NCBI GenBank assembly: GCA_029339505.1 | Contig: JAQISU010000122.1 | Span: forward strand, 10,769,501 to 10,833,500 | Origin: Unio delphinus | Lineage: Eukaryota; Mollusca; Bivalvia; Unionida; Unionidae | Direction: 5' to 3' | DNA length: 64,000 nt | Part shown: positions 1-39,359 of the stretch, one piece after another | Layout: the number at the start of each line of letters is the position of its first letter | Position numbering within the stretch: the stretch's first letter is position 1 | Position numbers and translations under genes: made by a program | The notes under the pieces: model-generated | The model's input: only the letters and a program-made list of their open reading frames with translations | Databases searched by the model: none | Told to the model about the DNA's origin: nothing

Positions 1-1222
1 ACTTTCATGATGTCTTGGTATCTTTGTTTTCAATTACAAGTTTTACATGATACATCCATGTCACAAAATGTCATTTATTTTGTTTAATTAGTTTTCCTTT
101 GAACAAAGTCAGTACATTTGCTGGTGTCCATAACTGATTTATTGATCTAGAAATTGTCAAAGGCACCACATATTGTAATAACTTGTATTCCTTCATCCTC
201 TTAATGTGTCTTTCCACATGTATCCTCAGGCTTGCAATGTTTTGATTGTTCACCACCTGGGAAGCTGTGCACTGCCCATCGATTCACATAAAATGTATTG
301 TTGCAATGGAAACACCAGTACCTACGTAAACGTTATGTAAAACAAAACCTTTATTTGCCTTAATTTGGTCCCCTAGTTCTTACAAATCTTTAAGGTTTGA
401 CAGCTTTGTGATCTACACATCACTCATGCATCACGAGTATAAGGAAGACACAAATGTGATTGCACCATGTACGGCTATTCCTACCAAACCTTTCCAGGTG
501 TTGTGAGTTTTGTAGTTTGAAAACGTCGTTGATGTAAGCACTAGAGATGAGGGTCTTTCTGCAAAAATATTTATGTGCAGTCAATAATAATTCTGGTTTC
601 TGGGTAGGATAGTTGAAACTCGAGAAGCATATTTGCTTGAACCTGTTCATGACTTGGCCAAATATTTATACTTCCCAGTAAGAAATACAAATAATTTGTC
701 CACATTATTATTTCCGACTTACAGAAGACATGTGCATATTAGATCGAACAGACATATCTTTAATCGGAGATCCGCATCTACACAAAAACATAAAAAGTTC
801 ATCCACTGGGTCCATTGCATTTTGCCGTCCTCAATTGTTGATGTCATTCCTGGTGCTCTAATATAAGTCCTTCATTCTAATGGCAGTAGGTTTAATGATA
901 TTGAAGAAGGTTATAAAAACATATTGTGGAAATACAAGTGTAAACTTATATCATTTCATCGTCATCTGTAACTCTGTTCAATTCAAATTTCTTGCAGTTT
1001 CCTTTCTTTTTCTTCCAATTCTGTTTCTGCTTTCCTCTGTCTTTCCTCCAGATCTGTAATTGTACTTTTCCATGTTATATGTAATTCACAGGATCTGATG
1101 AAGATAAAATATTAGTGTATATCACGGAGACCCAACAAAATATAACTAGCGAAGTTACCAGCTTCAAAATAATTTAAAATTATACAAGAGTTTTAACAGT
1201 AGCTGCTTTCCACTGATTGTAT

Positions 1223-1289
<67 letters not shown>

Positions 1290-3794
1290 CAATATGACAT
1301 GTGTAAAACAAAATTTACAAAGCTATGGTTTGATTAAATATCAATGTTATCTCATACTTTATTTTTATTTAAGGAGGTAATAAAATTCCCTTGTTCTGTA
1401 CTTACAACTCAACCGTAAATTCATAATTTTTTTATTTAAATGCGCTGCGTGGATGTACTCCCAGTTTTCGATGACCCAATTATGTGCAATGGGAATAGGG
1501 GTAACAATTTTAGAAACCTATCATTATAAAACACAAACACATACAATCATTTGCTTCATCGACATAATCTATTTTGCGTTTTGATTTCTTTTTCTTACAT
1601 CATTCAGGTGCATGTAAATACAAACAAACCATCACTCATCCAGTTTCTTACCTTAAAATTCGGTCCATCGTCGTGACGTATTGCAATAATCCATTTTGTA
1701 CGGAGCTCCATCTTTTTCACTGATGAAATACGGTGGAAGCTTAAATTATGTGAATTCTAGCTTTCCCAACGGAATAAAACAATAACTGTCATGACTTTTT
1801 ATGTTACTGATATCAACTGTAACAGCCATAGTTGCGAGGTAAAACGAAATTGGTGCCTATTTTATCCTCGTTTGGATGCGTTGACCCAGGGTCACATGAA
1901 TGTATGAATATATTCTAAGAATGGTCTATATATTTGGCAGAATTTCAATGTCAATATTAACAACACTTGGCAGGTCATCTGAGTATCAGAATTCATTGTA
2001 TTTCCTGAATTATTTTGGACGGCATAAAATAAAATCAACTTTGCGAGGAATGACGTATTAAACATAAAACATATTGTGTTACAAAATTTCCCGTACGATC
2101 GGTTAGTACCCATTTCTCGTATGGTGGTCAAATATGTGCTATTTCTGCTGGTCACATTTGCATTGACATCATTGTTTCAATGATATCTTGTGGTTGCGAA
2201 AATAAATAGCGAAATCTATCAAATACATTGAAACGGATGCGTACGTGTTTATTTCATTCATGCTATTTAATCGTTACTTTATCATCTTTTTATTTTAAGT
2301 AGCCCATTCAGGGCATTGTGTAATAGACAGGACATCATGTAATATAACTAGAGGAAGTGTTTTTGTTTGTATATACATATGTTTTTGACTTCCTTGGATT
2401 ATAACAATTATATGTTTCATTACGAAAAGTCATAGCCCCAGTAAGATATTTCTCATCTTGTCTGAGAACATCTATATTTAGTGGAGTTAAACGCAATTAC
2501 CTTTGGAAATTTCATTATTAATATGTAAATTTGTATAATCTTTATTCAATATGTTTAAAAATAGAAATAGAAGTTTCGTCACTCACTGTATCCCCTTCGT
2601 ATGGGTTACACTAGGTCCTTTGTTAAATGTGCACTTCTCGATTCTGTTTCCATGTTTTCATTATTGGAGAGTGAGATCATTATTTCTTTAAAATTACGCA
2701 AAGAATCAACTTTCACAATCATCGGATGGAATTGTTCCTTTTTTCGCGAGAGGTCTTAATTCCAATTATCCACAGACAGGAATACAATCGTACGAGTTAC
2801 TTTTATAAGACATAAACTCTTCAAGCAAGTACCACCTTTTCTTAAATATAAAGAGACATTATAATATGGAACGAATTTCAACATTTAAGTTTAAACACAA
2901 TATATATATATTTCATACATGTTCATGAAAATACTGTTTTCGTTTTGGTTGTCAATACATTGTCCTGGATAAGCAAGTCTTTACATCTCAGATATCTTTG
3001 ATCACAACGTTTTATGCATAGATTGGCAGTTGCGATGCTGATTTAACTAAACTAACCCCTAGATCCGTAAACAACGTAGGACAATCAACATAGACAGAAA
3101 ATCCACAATGGATTAGAATTTAAAGTTTGATGTCTGAATGTACAGTAACGAAGAAATGAAAAGACACTGTCTGCACAGCAATGATCCGCTGTGACGCCCC
3201 GGCAGACGAACTGTTTAATAAACATAGGCATAACAATTGGTGACATATGTGACGGAGATCCGTGGGCATTCAAGAGAAGGAAAATAGTTACTAGACACAA
3301 TCGATTACTTTTTAAAATTCCAGAGGAATAAGACCGAAACGAATAATAAAACAAACAGTTCGAGACCTAACATATGGTATATTGTATCGTTGCCTAAATT
3401 TAAAATATTGCTCATTTAAATTAAGAAGGTCATTTTTCATTCTCTGTTTAGAAGCACAACAATAACTACTTCATAAATTGCAGCAATAATGAATGTATTT
3501 GATCCTAATCTGTAAAAAGGTTATACACTTTAAAAAAGAGGAATAGCCAGACAGGCCATTTCCGTACATATTCATATTTGAAACAACTAAATAGGACTGA
3601 AAAAACAATTGACAATGACATACCTGTGCTTGTCTAATATGTATGTTTTCACCTAGTTTTAATATAGACAAACGAAGTAGTCGCTAGGTTCGTCCTGAAT
3701 TATCTGTACAAAATCTAGTTCACTAGAAAATCACAATCATTTCTTCAACAATTATGATTAGGAAACTAATGGTTACAGACATGCTATTTTACAG
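1..3794. other. Region upstream of the first RING gene exon seen; no exon recognised
   Basis: AT-rich sequence with one (CT)n tract. It should contain the first half of the ectodomain and perhaps a signal peptide exon if the gene begins here, but no candidate with good splice sites, phase and cysteine pattern was found. Confidence 0.5.
1224..1284. repeat. (CT)n microsatellite
   Basis: Uninterrupted CT dinucleotides. Confidence 0.97.
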
Positions 3795-29850
<26,056 letters not shown>

Positions 29851-30607
29851 GTTATAAGTATAATAATATTTCCCGATACTTAATATTCACCTAAGAAGAA
29901 AGATATGCATGATTTTGCATATTGTACGCATGCAAATGACAAGATAATTTTAAAGATTCCAAGAACATTTTTTCGATTGGAAAATTATGTCTTTCATTTT
30001 GAGCCCAACTGACCAACTCCATTTGGGGTTATGGTTTTATATCAACACCTGATAATCTTTCCTTGCTTCAGTGCTTTTTTGTGTACCAATATGTAGTCTT
30101 GATTTTGGATCAGATTGAAATATATCTTGAAATTTGAGGCTTTAAATTATGATCCTGGACAAGTTTATGAACAAGATATTCGTTACTGTGATAATCGTGT
30201 AACTAACTGCCCTAATCGTATGGTCACTATATATACATCATATCTTGTATTCTACATACATAAACTCTCTGTGTCATTCCAAATAAGTGTTTACACTTTC
30301 ATGGAGGAGCAGTAAAATATATCGTAATTTTTAATCACACTGTGCTTGACGTTCTTGCTAATGTATGCCTTTAATTGGGAATAATTATTCGAATTAGTAC
30401 AAACGATACTTATTAGGTCTGCTTAGGCTGTATATATGTCTACACTTTATGGATTTTACCAGCCAATCAAATATAAATTAGTACATGATCAATGTTCTGA
30501 CAGTAGTACATACAGGATAGTGTCTTTTAGCAAGTGCAATCTTCTCTTCTAGATTACGTGCCCTTCAAGATGTCTCAGAATCAATAAGTGTGAAGATATA
30601 CATTATG

Positions 30608-30613
30608 AATAAA
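30608..30613 (+). promoter_or_regulatory. Candidate polyadenylation signal (AATAAA)
   Basis: This is one of the AATAAA hexamers downstream of the RING gene stop codon, about 760 bases beyond it. In AT-rich DNA such hexamers are common, so this is only a candidate. Confidence 0.3.
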
Positions 30614-32576
30614 ACCCAATCTTATGACCCTGTCTACATAATGTTTATAAAAATGCTATGAGCATATGTTGCGTTTTGAGCAACATGATTGACATATTTA
30701 TATACCATAGTTTGGTTTAAATGGTCCGTTCGTGGTTGATATATCAAACAAATTTATCTTCGATTACATTCTTTGTTGTATTGATTCATTATCTGTATAT
30801 AGCTACATATTGGTAAAATATTAAATACATTATTCTCTTAATTATATTTGTCATAGTAGCCTTCCGATTGGTTTACGTGACCTCATACAAGCGCTAAGTC
30901 AAATTCCCTTAGCTCTTTCCTTCGATGTGTATCTGCGAGCATTCTAATCTTGTCCCAACTGTTCTTATGTATAAAACAAAAGAGAACGAATTTCATTTAT
31001 ATATGTAGAACACTTTGACATACTAATACAAAAATAATTATTATCACGAAATAATTTAGAAAATAATGAAGACTAAAGTTTAAGCTTGTAAGCAGTCACC
31101 CCGTCGAGTACAAAGCAGAAAATAACTGCGAAATGTCGGGAGAGGATGTGAATAGGCTCTATAAAGAACGTTTTGTCTCATAAACGCCGTAATATCATTA
31201 TAATTTTGTATGTATCTTTCAGGTACGAAATTGGTAATATTCCATAGAATTGTTAGAATTTTAATTTTGTTTACAGGAATATATGGTCTTTTCACTGGTG
31301 ATATGTCATTCTAAATCTTGTTTATGTCCGGACCGTTTCGAACATTGAAAAGTGAACTAAATAAAATAATGCTTTTGATATTAAATGTTTCATATGTTAA
31401 TCAATCTAGATTAATTTGCAAAGTATCACATTCGTTAGAGGATTAGTTTTGTTAATGTTGGGTAACACATGATTTACTGACATTATTACCTGAGAATCCT
31501 AATACTATAAATAATGCAAATCATGCATACATGATATAGCATATATTCTCGCTTTTAATTAAAGATGCGTTTGAAGATAATGTTTTCAGAATAGTTTTGT
31601 ATTATTGTGCAGCGTATACGTTGTAACATAATATTGTAAAAGTCATATTTGTCTATTTACTCATCTTAAATTAAAATAAATTATCGTTTTAAAATTTAAT
31701 ACTAATTGCTGTAAACCAAAGTCTATTCAATCCTGGGTTTGAATGATCCCCACCAGTGACGATAATTTTCGATTTGACTGGACTTGCACAATTGTGGACT
31801 AGCACGTTCACTCTAATTGTCACTCTCTATGGTAGAACGAATTTCTTTATCATCATGCGCAGCAGCATGTGACTTTCAATTTGGATTGTACCAGATCACA
31901 CCTTCAGTTTAATTGTGCCCAGAAATGTAAAGCGACTTCTATATTTGATGTATGTACCTCTCGGGAAGTGTAAATAGTCACTTTCTAAAACGAAAATGGA
32001 TCTACGAGGAAAAAAAGAGATGAACATTCACTCTTTTAGAGAATGCGTTACCATGTTCTAAACATTGCACACAATATTGAAACAGTAGGTTTTTGAACGC
32101 CTTCATGACATAACTTGTCTGACGTTTTACTGTAAAAACATTTGAAATCACAGTTTGTATTTTATATTCATGTGGTGATGTATATACATCGCTCCATATT
32201 TCTAAATCCGTTGCTTAATGGTAGAAATATAGTGACATTCTATAAACACAAGCCAACAACCTTTCAAAACTGTATATCGGTGTAAATCTGTCTTCTTCAA
32301 CGCTTTGTATATGTTGGTTGATACGAAGACAATCGTAATACCAATTATATCATGTAACATATTTTCGATATAAATAAGGGCTTTGAAAAATTATTGATAA
32401 TCTGACACATGCAAGTCTGTGATGTAGATTTAGGCACTCGATTCTTCATATGTAAATGAAATTTTGGTTGACAACTGTTTTCATTGTATGTATATTGTAA
32501 AACTAAATTATTGCTTTGTGATTTATTGTGCATCTGAATTCATTACGTTGACGTCATATTATGTTGTGATAAAGCA

Positions 32577-32582
32577 AATAAA
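32577..32582 (+). promoter_or_regulatory. Alternative polyadenylation signal (AATAAA)
   Basis: This AATAAA is followed by a T/GT-rich stretch (GTCTGTATACGTTTTATTTC), a better downstream context than the nearer hexamer. It would imply a 3' UTR of about 2.7 kb. Confidence 0.25.
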
Positions 32583-33254
32583 GTCTGTATACGTTTTATT
32601 TCTTGCTCGTGTATTTAGTTAAATTTGAATGCAATATATAGTTACTTTATATTCCTAAATCGCTCATTAAAGTTGTATATATGACGCTAAGTCATATAAA
32701 ATATAGTTTATAGTTGGAAAGAAAACTAGAAACAGATACATTCTGATAATGGATTAGGATTATATATATATATATAAGCATTTCTCGCAAGATGTTTGTA
32801 ACTTCTATCCGCTGATAAATATTTACTACCGAACATTGGTTGCATTTCATTTCCTTTGCACCGGCTAGCCACGCAATACAGGTGACTAAAGTGACATAGC
32901 CATATGCTAATAGGTCAAAGAAGCAAACCCCTTACACCGATTGACCACGGTCGTGAATAACGTAATAAAGATGCTTCCTTGAGTTTAGTAGAGATTAATA
33001 TACTTGATATAATACATATATGAGCCTATCACAAATGCTAAAAACACTCAACAAATGGGCCGTGTTTATTCCCTTTCGATTAAACTACACTCAACTGTCT
33101 CTAAATAGAGCCACCAACAGCCCAAATAGGAAACGATAAGATAACAACTATAAAAGCCTGCTCTGCACATCTGACTAAATTATATACATAAGTTTTCCAG
33201 CATCCAGCATTATAAACGCATATATAACTAAACTAATTCAATCAAAACTAGAAA

Positions 33255-34392
33255 GTGACACCTTTTTTTTCGTTCGAACCCCAACATAAAAATAAAAAAA
33301 CAGAACCAGAGTGGGAAGGTGAGCGAACAGACCGAGTTAATTCAAGCAAACTAGCAAATGAGTTTCGATTTGATACGAGGCGTCTGTTTGTCAAACCAAG
33401 GCCTCCTCCAAAACCGAGAAAATTAAAACTTTCGAGACGCATATATGTTGTCGCGCCATCTCACTGATGCAAATAAAATAGTTCATATAACAATACGGTA
33501 GGAGGATCGTTAACAACTAGATTAGCTCGAGAGCGACTAGTAGCGATTACAAAATTTATACCTGTCCGTGATTTTGTCAGGCAAACATTGCAGCAATAAC
33601 AAGAATCTCAAGTTGATGTTGCAGAAGGCACATAACAATTACACAAACCCGTTATTACAACAACTACATAAGTTATATATGGAAAGAGAGAAGGAGAAAA
33701 AGTAACGAAGGATGTTCTTCCTGAACGTGGAAAGAAATTACTGAGAGAACATGAGAAACATCAGAACTTTACAAAATCTTCCTGTTCCGGCGAGACTTAA
33801 ATCTGGTCTAAATTGATTGATGAAGAAATAGTCGAAGAATTACGAAATAAATTTACTGAGGATACTTTAACAACAATTGATACAAGTAATTCAAATGATT
33901 TTATCAATACTGTTGCTACGCGTTACGAAGATAGAAAAACAAAATGTTACAACCGGGATATAAGACACATATTAAAGATATGCAACACTGGGCTGATGCA
34001 GTTCATAACATTAAAACTAAGAAAGCCGTGTCGATACAAAAGGTGCAACGTATATACGATATCTCGGTGCTGTAGATAAAGTATATGTTCAATATGAAAA
34101 ACTAAACATGAATGAAAAAGAAACACTACAACAGCGAAACGAAGAACAAAAACGGCAACACATGGATAAACATATTCAGCGCAAAGAAGAAATAAAACAG
34201 CGAATACAGCAAAGGAAGAGACAAACAACTTCAAAGCAAGACCCTTCCCCACCTCAACACGAAAGAGTAACATATGATGACCATGATGTTTTAGGAAGAT
34301 TAGGACTGGGTCCTGAAGAAATACCTGATGATTCACTTGTTGTTGAAGGTGATGGATTCCGGAAATATGGCCGCCATCGCTTAACTGCTTGA
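33255..34392 (+). pseudogene. Unassigned coding remnants at the left of the DNA element
   Basis: Three open stretches (33255-33467, 33813-34079 and 34108-34392) are rich in Lys, Glu, Gln and Pro. One has FVKPRPPPKPRKL; another has DEEIVEELRNKFTEDTL; the last is a Gln/Arg/Lys helix ending with a Gly/Asp-rich segment. Amino-acid use and spacing suggest parts of structural or accessory proteins, but I recognise no family. Confidence 0.4.
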
Positions 34393-34789
34393 GGAGAGCT
34401 CTTCTTTTGTTGTCTTATTTTTCATGATATATGTGCTTCTTGTCTATCTTCGTCTACATTGCTGTGTATCATTTTGGATTAGCTGTTCATTTTGTATGTG
34501 TTTCTTTATCTCTTTGTTTTGAAAACTAGAACAATTCGAGATTTTCTCTGCTGTTTTGTTCCACAGTTAAGACATCATTTGTCTTAAAATAAACCTCCAC
34601 GCTTTGATGGAACCTTATTAATTGCATTAAATAACGACACCACTGCTCTTGATACTACATTGTGCTCAAGACTAAAAGAACTAGGACTACATGCATCATT
34701 ACTTAAATGTAAACGGAAGCGAAAAATAGAAACGTTGTTTCAAAGCTGACCGGTGAAGAACATGAATGAGAATTCAAGTTATCTCGCTC

Positions 34790-35480
34790 TTGGCCGTGAC
34801 CGTTAATTTTGTTAACCCGGTTCGAATTGATCTTAAATCGTCAATCGTTGTGTCGACTGCCTCAGGGATACCATTACGTATTGCAGTATTGAACGCTGAA
34901 GCAGTAGCATCACCGGAAAAGCGCACATAAATAGTTCATTATATCATCGTCTAGAATATCGACGTCTCCTTCCTGACATAAACATAGCTAAACCATCAGG
35001 CGATAAACGCAGGTGTGCGGATTTAACACCCACCGATTACTAGATCAAGACGTTCCCTCGCAACTCTCGCGGATGTGGAATTGCTGTCATCACAAAGAAT
35101 TCTATGATAAAATGCCTTAAATAAAACACAACATTCATTTTCCGCCACACATCGTTTGAAGTAGTCCAAACCACACTCACAGTGGTACAAAGGTCAGTCC
35201 ATTTTTTGTGTCTCTACCGCCCTTATCCGAGGAGAAAAATAAAAGCTGACTGAATCTCTCTTTTTGGAGGAATGTCCGAATTTTCTGGAGTATGGAAATG
35301 CAACAGTTGGCAACCTAATTATTCTGGAAAATTTCAACTTTCACTTTGACTGTCCTGGAAACATATACACGTCAAAACTCCAAGATTCCATTCATGTTTT
35401 CAATCTTAAACAATCAGTTAACTAACCCGTCCATAAACATGGTCACATTTTAGACTGTAAGAATATTTCCACGAGATGGA
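34790..35480 (+). mobile_element. LINE fragment, endonuclease domain (L2/CR1-like)
   Basis: A broken frame carries GIPLRIAVLNAEAV at the start, GCGIAVITKNS in the middle and NFHFDCPGN followed by HKHGHILD at the end. These are the order and spacing of the AP-type endonuclease of L2/CR1-like LINEs. The reverse transcriptase is absent. It sits inside the DNA element just before the polymerase-like region, so it probably inserted there. Confidence 0.7.
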
Positions 35481-35546
35481 ATTTTAAGATAATACACATA
35501 GAATTTATTTGATTTTATTTACGAATTAAGTTAAAACGATGATAGT

Positions 35547-35970
35547 GTGGTTATTGAAGATGGGGAGGGTAAATTTTATCAATTTATACGACCTAACGGT
35601 GAAATATACCGTACGGAATTTTTTCACGGCATGATAAAAAAACTCGCTAAGAAATGTTCAAAGGATAATACCGAGCAATTACTGACAAACTGTTTTACAG
35701 TCACGTCAGTTGCAGTTGTTTTTGTCAGAGAGATAGAAATATTTGGAACCTAACATGATTTAAATTTCTCTTGGACGTTCAAGATGGATGGGCAGCATAT
35801 GGACACGGTGGAATGTTATTTCTGTTGATATGGCTGCGTGTTATCCAGGAAGTTTCATAGGGTATGGAGAGTGCGCTGGGTATTCCAATCAATTCGGACA
35901 TCCCAATCACGCGATGACACGATTTACGATAAATGGACCACTATCCAATTTCGATCGTTTAATATATTGA
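35547..35970 (+). pseudogene. B-family DNA polymerase-like remnant
   Basis: The second open stretch (35788-35970) contains VISVDMAACYPGSF at about 35812-35853, resembling PolB motif A (D-x-x-x-x-YP) of viral and protein-primed polymerases. The stretch before it has RPNGEIYRTEF. Frames break between them and after 35970. The finger and palm motifs B and C were not confirmed, so the family call is moderate. Confidence 0.5.
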
Positions 35971-36719
35971 CATTTCTCTGAAACATACTGGGCACCAATA
36001 GAGTTATTACGTTATATGATCCATTGTAAAATACTGATAACGCTGATTGTCCGTGAGGAAATTATATCATATCGAGCGAAGACTGAGGTTTGATTACCAC
36101 AAACTGATAGTGTTGATACAATTATTACTGATTATAAAGTAAATTGTTCTGATCTCACCGAGTATTATCGTGTGAAACGAGGAGGAGGAGATCTTTGAAA
36201 TCAACAAGACAAACGCTAAAGATATATGTAGAAGAATTATCAGTAGATTCCCCCAAGCAGGAGCATATGATCATTAACGGTATTATTCGCGATATATTAT
36301 AGATGACGCTGAATACGATTTTATACGAATTTACAATCGTTGATGCAACAGCGAAAAACATTTGTCAGTCGTAAAAATGCTTATTTGTCTGAGGGAACAA
36401 TGTTTTTTAAAATTGTTAGTTACATCGATGGCAAATCTTCTAAGAAAATGAATCTAAGATCATCTATGCTGGCTTACGTTCCAATAAACCAGCTATCGAT
36501 GATAAATTCCCTGACAGTGCAGTCATAGTCGCCACTGATTCATTTAATATAGATAGCAAGTACATAGAAGAGTGGCATGTTTTACAAAATCTGATGCGCC
36601 ATGGTGATCATGGAGAATAAAACACATGTTACATGATTATTCTGAATCAGTGGATGTTGCGATTGAAGATAATTACCTGAAAAATAATCAAATATCAGAA
36701 TTTTTGAGTGCACATTCGC

Positions 36720-37665
36720 TATCCGATCTAGTATGTAGATATAAAAACGTTTCTTAAACGGATGTGCCGGCTCAGGAAAAACAGCAAGAGTGATCGAATT
36801 ATTTCGGGAGAGGTCAGACATGATTGTGCTAACACCCACACACAAACCTTCGATAAAGATGAAACAACGAGGTATTAATTCTTGCACTTATCACAGTTTA
36901 TTTCGGTAGAAGGGTAACGCATGGACTCCTGATCGAATGGGTGAGAAATATATTCCAAAGATCATGATTTGGGATGAGATATGTACACTGTCGTTGGAAT
37001 CATTTTAAATGTTTCTGAATTGGCTATTAACAAAAGATACAGCTGTGATAATGTGTGGCGATCATGGTCATAAACCGCCATGTGTCGGTTTGTCTCCGCA
37101 TGATTGGTTGAAACAATTTGTAGATTATTAGGATGAAATTAATACCGGTCGATCCAGATTTAAGCGAGTTTAAGAAATTATTCAGATTACAGTGAGATAA
37201 AATTCAATGTGAAATAGCACGTAATATAATTTCAGAAACAAATATAATGATTTTTGGGAAGCGTGGAGACCAAACGATTTGATTTTGGCAAATATAAAGA
37301 TAGACTCAAACTTCAACAGTGATTGTTTCAATTACAAAACGAAACTTTTTCAGAATTGCATGTACCATTATGTTATAGACCTGCTGATACACGAAGACAA
37401 AACATTGAAGTTGATATTCCAGGGAAAACAGAAAAACAGACTCTCGTATTAAATGCTATTTGTTCTGGTCGATATCAGTGTTGTTGAAAATGCACTGCGC
37501 TCTGACTAATGTCCCTTTACGCTAGGATACGCATGGATGATACACTCATCTCACGGGTTAACCATCTCTGATACAGTTGTTTGGATCGTAGATGATCGCA
37601 TCGAGTGCTCGAATTTAGTTTATCTCACAGTATCACAAGTTAGAAAAAAAAATCAACTTCGTTGA
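36720..37665 (+). pseudogene. Superfamily 1 helicase remnant
   Basis: A Walker A, GCAGSGKT, lies at 36760-36783, with TPTHKPS after it (motif Ia-like). A Walker B-like IMIWDEI lies near 36962. VIMCGDHGHKPP stands where motif III (GD-x-x-QLPP) is expected. A C-terminal WMIHSSHGLTI followed by LVYLTVSQVR (near 37530-37640) matches the motif V-VI order of Pif1/RecD-like enzymes. Several stops and frame changes make it a pseudogene. Confidence 0.7.
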
Positions 37666-37789
37666 GTCATTTTAAATTTTAATGATACCACAAGCAATGA
37701 AATTGTTAGGCTTGATATAATAAGAACAAAACTCGCTCGTTATAAACAGCGACAAACGGATAGTCGAGACTTTGATATTGACGTTGATT

Positions 37790-37950
37790 TTCACTGTACG
37801 AGCTGTAATTGTATAATGATATGGCAGTAATCGGATTAAAGTCCACACCAATTTACCGCAGACAGAAAATATAGCAGTCGTGGTCATACACGAGAAAATG
37901 TCATGCTGACCTGTCTAGAGTGTAATAGACGCAGACGTGCTAGTTGCGTG
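37790..37950 (+). pseudogene. HNH-type endonuclease remnant after the helicase
   Basis: Downstream of the helicase and in the same direction are CTSCNC, then DRKYSSRGHTRENV, then CLECNRRRR. The Cys pairs with a central His and the final N...C-x-x-CN resemble a zinc-ribbon HNH nuclease. Two stops interrupt it. It follows the helicase so closely that a helicase-HNH fusion in the ancestor is likely. Confidence 0.55.
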
Positions 37951-38730
37951 ATGGCGGTGGTAATTGTGTATTCTCGGGAATCGCTTGTAACTGTTCACGT
38001 GTATATCCACGCTGAGGAGCAGTTTATTATAATCTATATATTGCGGGTCTACCCGTAGATCTTGTTATGTTAGATATTTTGTGTGACGTGACACTACAAA
38101 AAGGATCAGTACCTCTTTTTGACCTCCCTCAAGCTCACCTGGTTTATATAAATATCTCACAGTCACATTACCGAGTCCTTTTTGGTTTTGAAAAATCATT
38201 TCGTGTGGGAATATGCCGTTTTGTGATCGCGTTATTAGGTTTCATATTCATTGTTCGAGCAATTTTATTATTTAACGCAGTTATGACACTTGGTAATCTT
38301 GCAACCCATTCACGAGATCTCTTGTCTTGAATAAATTCCTTCGCGTATTGATATAAGAAACGCTCAGCATGTGTTCAATAAAATCGTTCAACAATTTCCT
38401 GATCGTAGTATATTTCATGTTCTCGTCTGATGGCGACATTATGTTTTTTTCATTAATGATAACACTGCACCCTGATGTTCCTTGCCAGGATCAACCTGTA
38501 ATGGACTGGCCATTACAAAGGTCCTCGTCGATAAATCTGTTCAAACGCAGAGGCCACTTCTGATGCTGCTTTTGTCAATAATTGCTCAGCTTCTTTGTAT
38601 CTACTCGCAACATCAACTATAGTTAACGCGTGCTTATAAGTCCTTCTTTTGACAGCATCATGTGGATTAAATAATATGTCTGCCTGATTAACTTCATTCG
38701 AAAAGATGACTCAAATTGTGCAAAACGGAT
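37940..38730 (-). pseudogene. Retroviral-type (rve) integrase remnant
   Basis: On the minus strand are TIVDVASRYKEA (first Asp), VDPGKEHQGA (second Asp, in another frame) and DQEIVERF (Glu). The spacing of about 35 residues between the last two fits a D,D-35-E core. SREWVARLPSVITALN and, near 37.95 kb, TREQLQAIPENTQLPP follow as the C-terminal part. Several frameshifts are present. It is opposite in direction to the polymerase and helicase. Confidence 0.7.
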
Positions 38731-39210
38731 TTGTTTAGGCGGTGGTAGTAAAATATGATATATCGCCTGTCATTATAACCAATATGCTGCAGTAATATCT
38801 ATGACGTTTGCTACTTTGGCGAGTTTATTAATTGCTGATTTACCCATCCACTATATTCTTTGTGAATAATAAATACATTCCATAATACTATTAACTACTA
38901 AGATCTAATTCCGGTTTACCCTCCATCGCAGATCTTACTAACCAGTTAGCTAATCATAAATTAAAAGATTTATTAGTAATAGACTTTAACGCGTTATGTG
39001 GCGGTGATATGAATTATAGTCTTTTTAAAAAAATTTTAGTCATGCTAAGTCAGTCCCATATTTATTGAAAACGATAAATTCACATGACCTTAGATCAAGA
39101 TATCGTATCGGACTTGATAAAGTATTTGGTAAAAACACTAGCAGCAAAGAGGTTGCGACAACGAATATGCGAAGGAGGCCATGGTTTGACAATCAGACAC
39201 CACGTATAAA

Positions 39211-39359
39211 ACCGAAACTGTCATTTTCTAATTTGTCTGAATTAGTTTACGGTATGTTCACCCCCTCTCTGGTTCTATCTTGTTTGTTCTTGTTGTCAGT
39301 TTGGTTTTCCTACCAAACCGAAACTGTCATGTTCCAGCTTATACTGAATTAGTTTCGGT
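39211..39359. repeat. Two imperfect repeats 106 bases apart with inverted ends
   Basis: The segments starting at 39211 and 39317 both begin ACCGAAACTGTCAT and end near AGTTTNNGGT, followed by TTCACCCCCTC. The second is bounded by ACCGAAACT and its exact complement AGTTTCGGT (39317-39359), so it could form a hairpin. It lies at the right edge of the DNA element. Confidence 0.55.

Larger units (their letters stand above)
29851..33249. other. 3' flank of the RING gene
   Basis: AT-rich sequence with candidate polyadenylation hexamers and no credible coding sequence. Part of it is probably 3' UTR. Confidence 0.55.

Noticed and set aside
3160..3245. Candidate first-half ectodomain exon for the RING gene (MIRCDAPADELF followed by a GTGACA site)
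   Set aside because: It lacks the expected Trp and cysteine pattern. The donor phase is 2, not 0, and a stop lies close upstream in frame.
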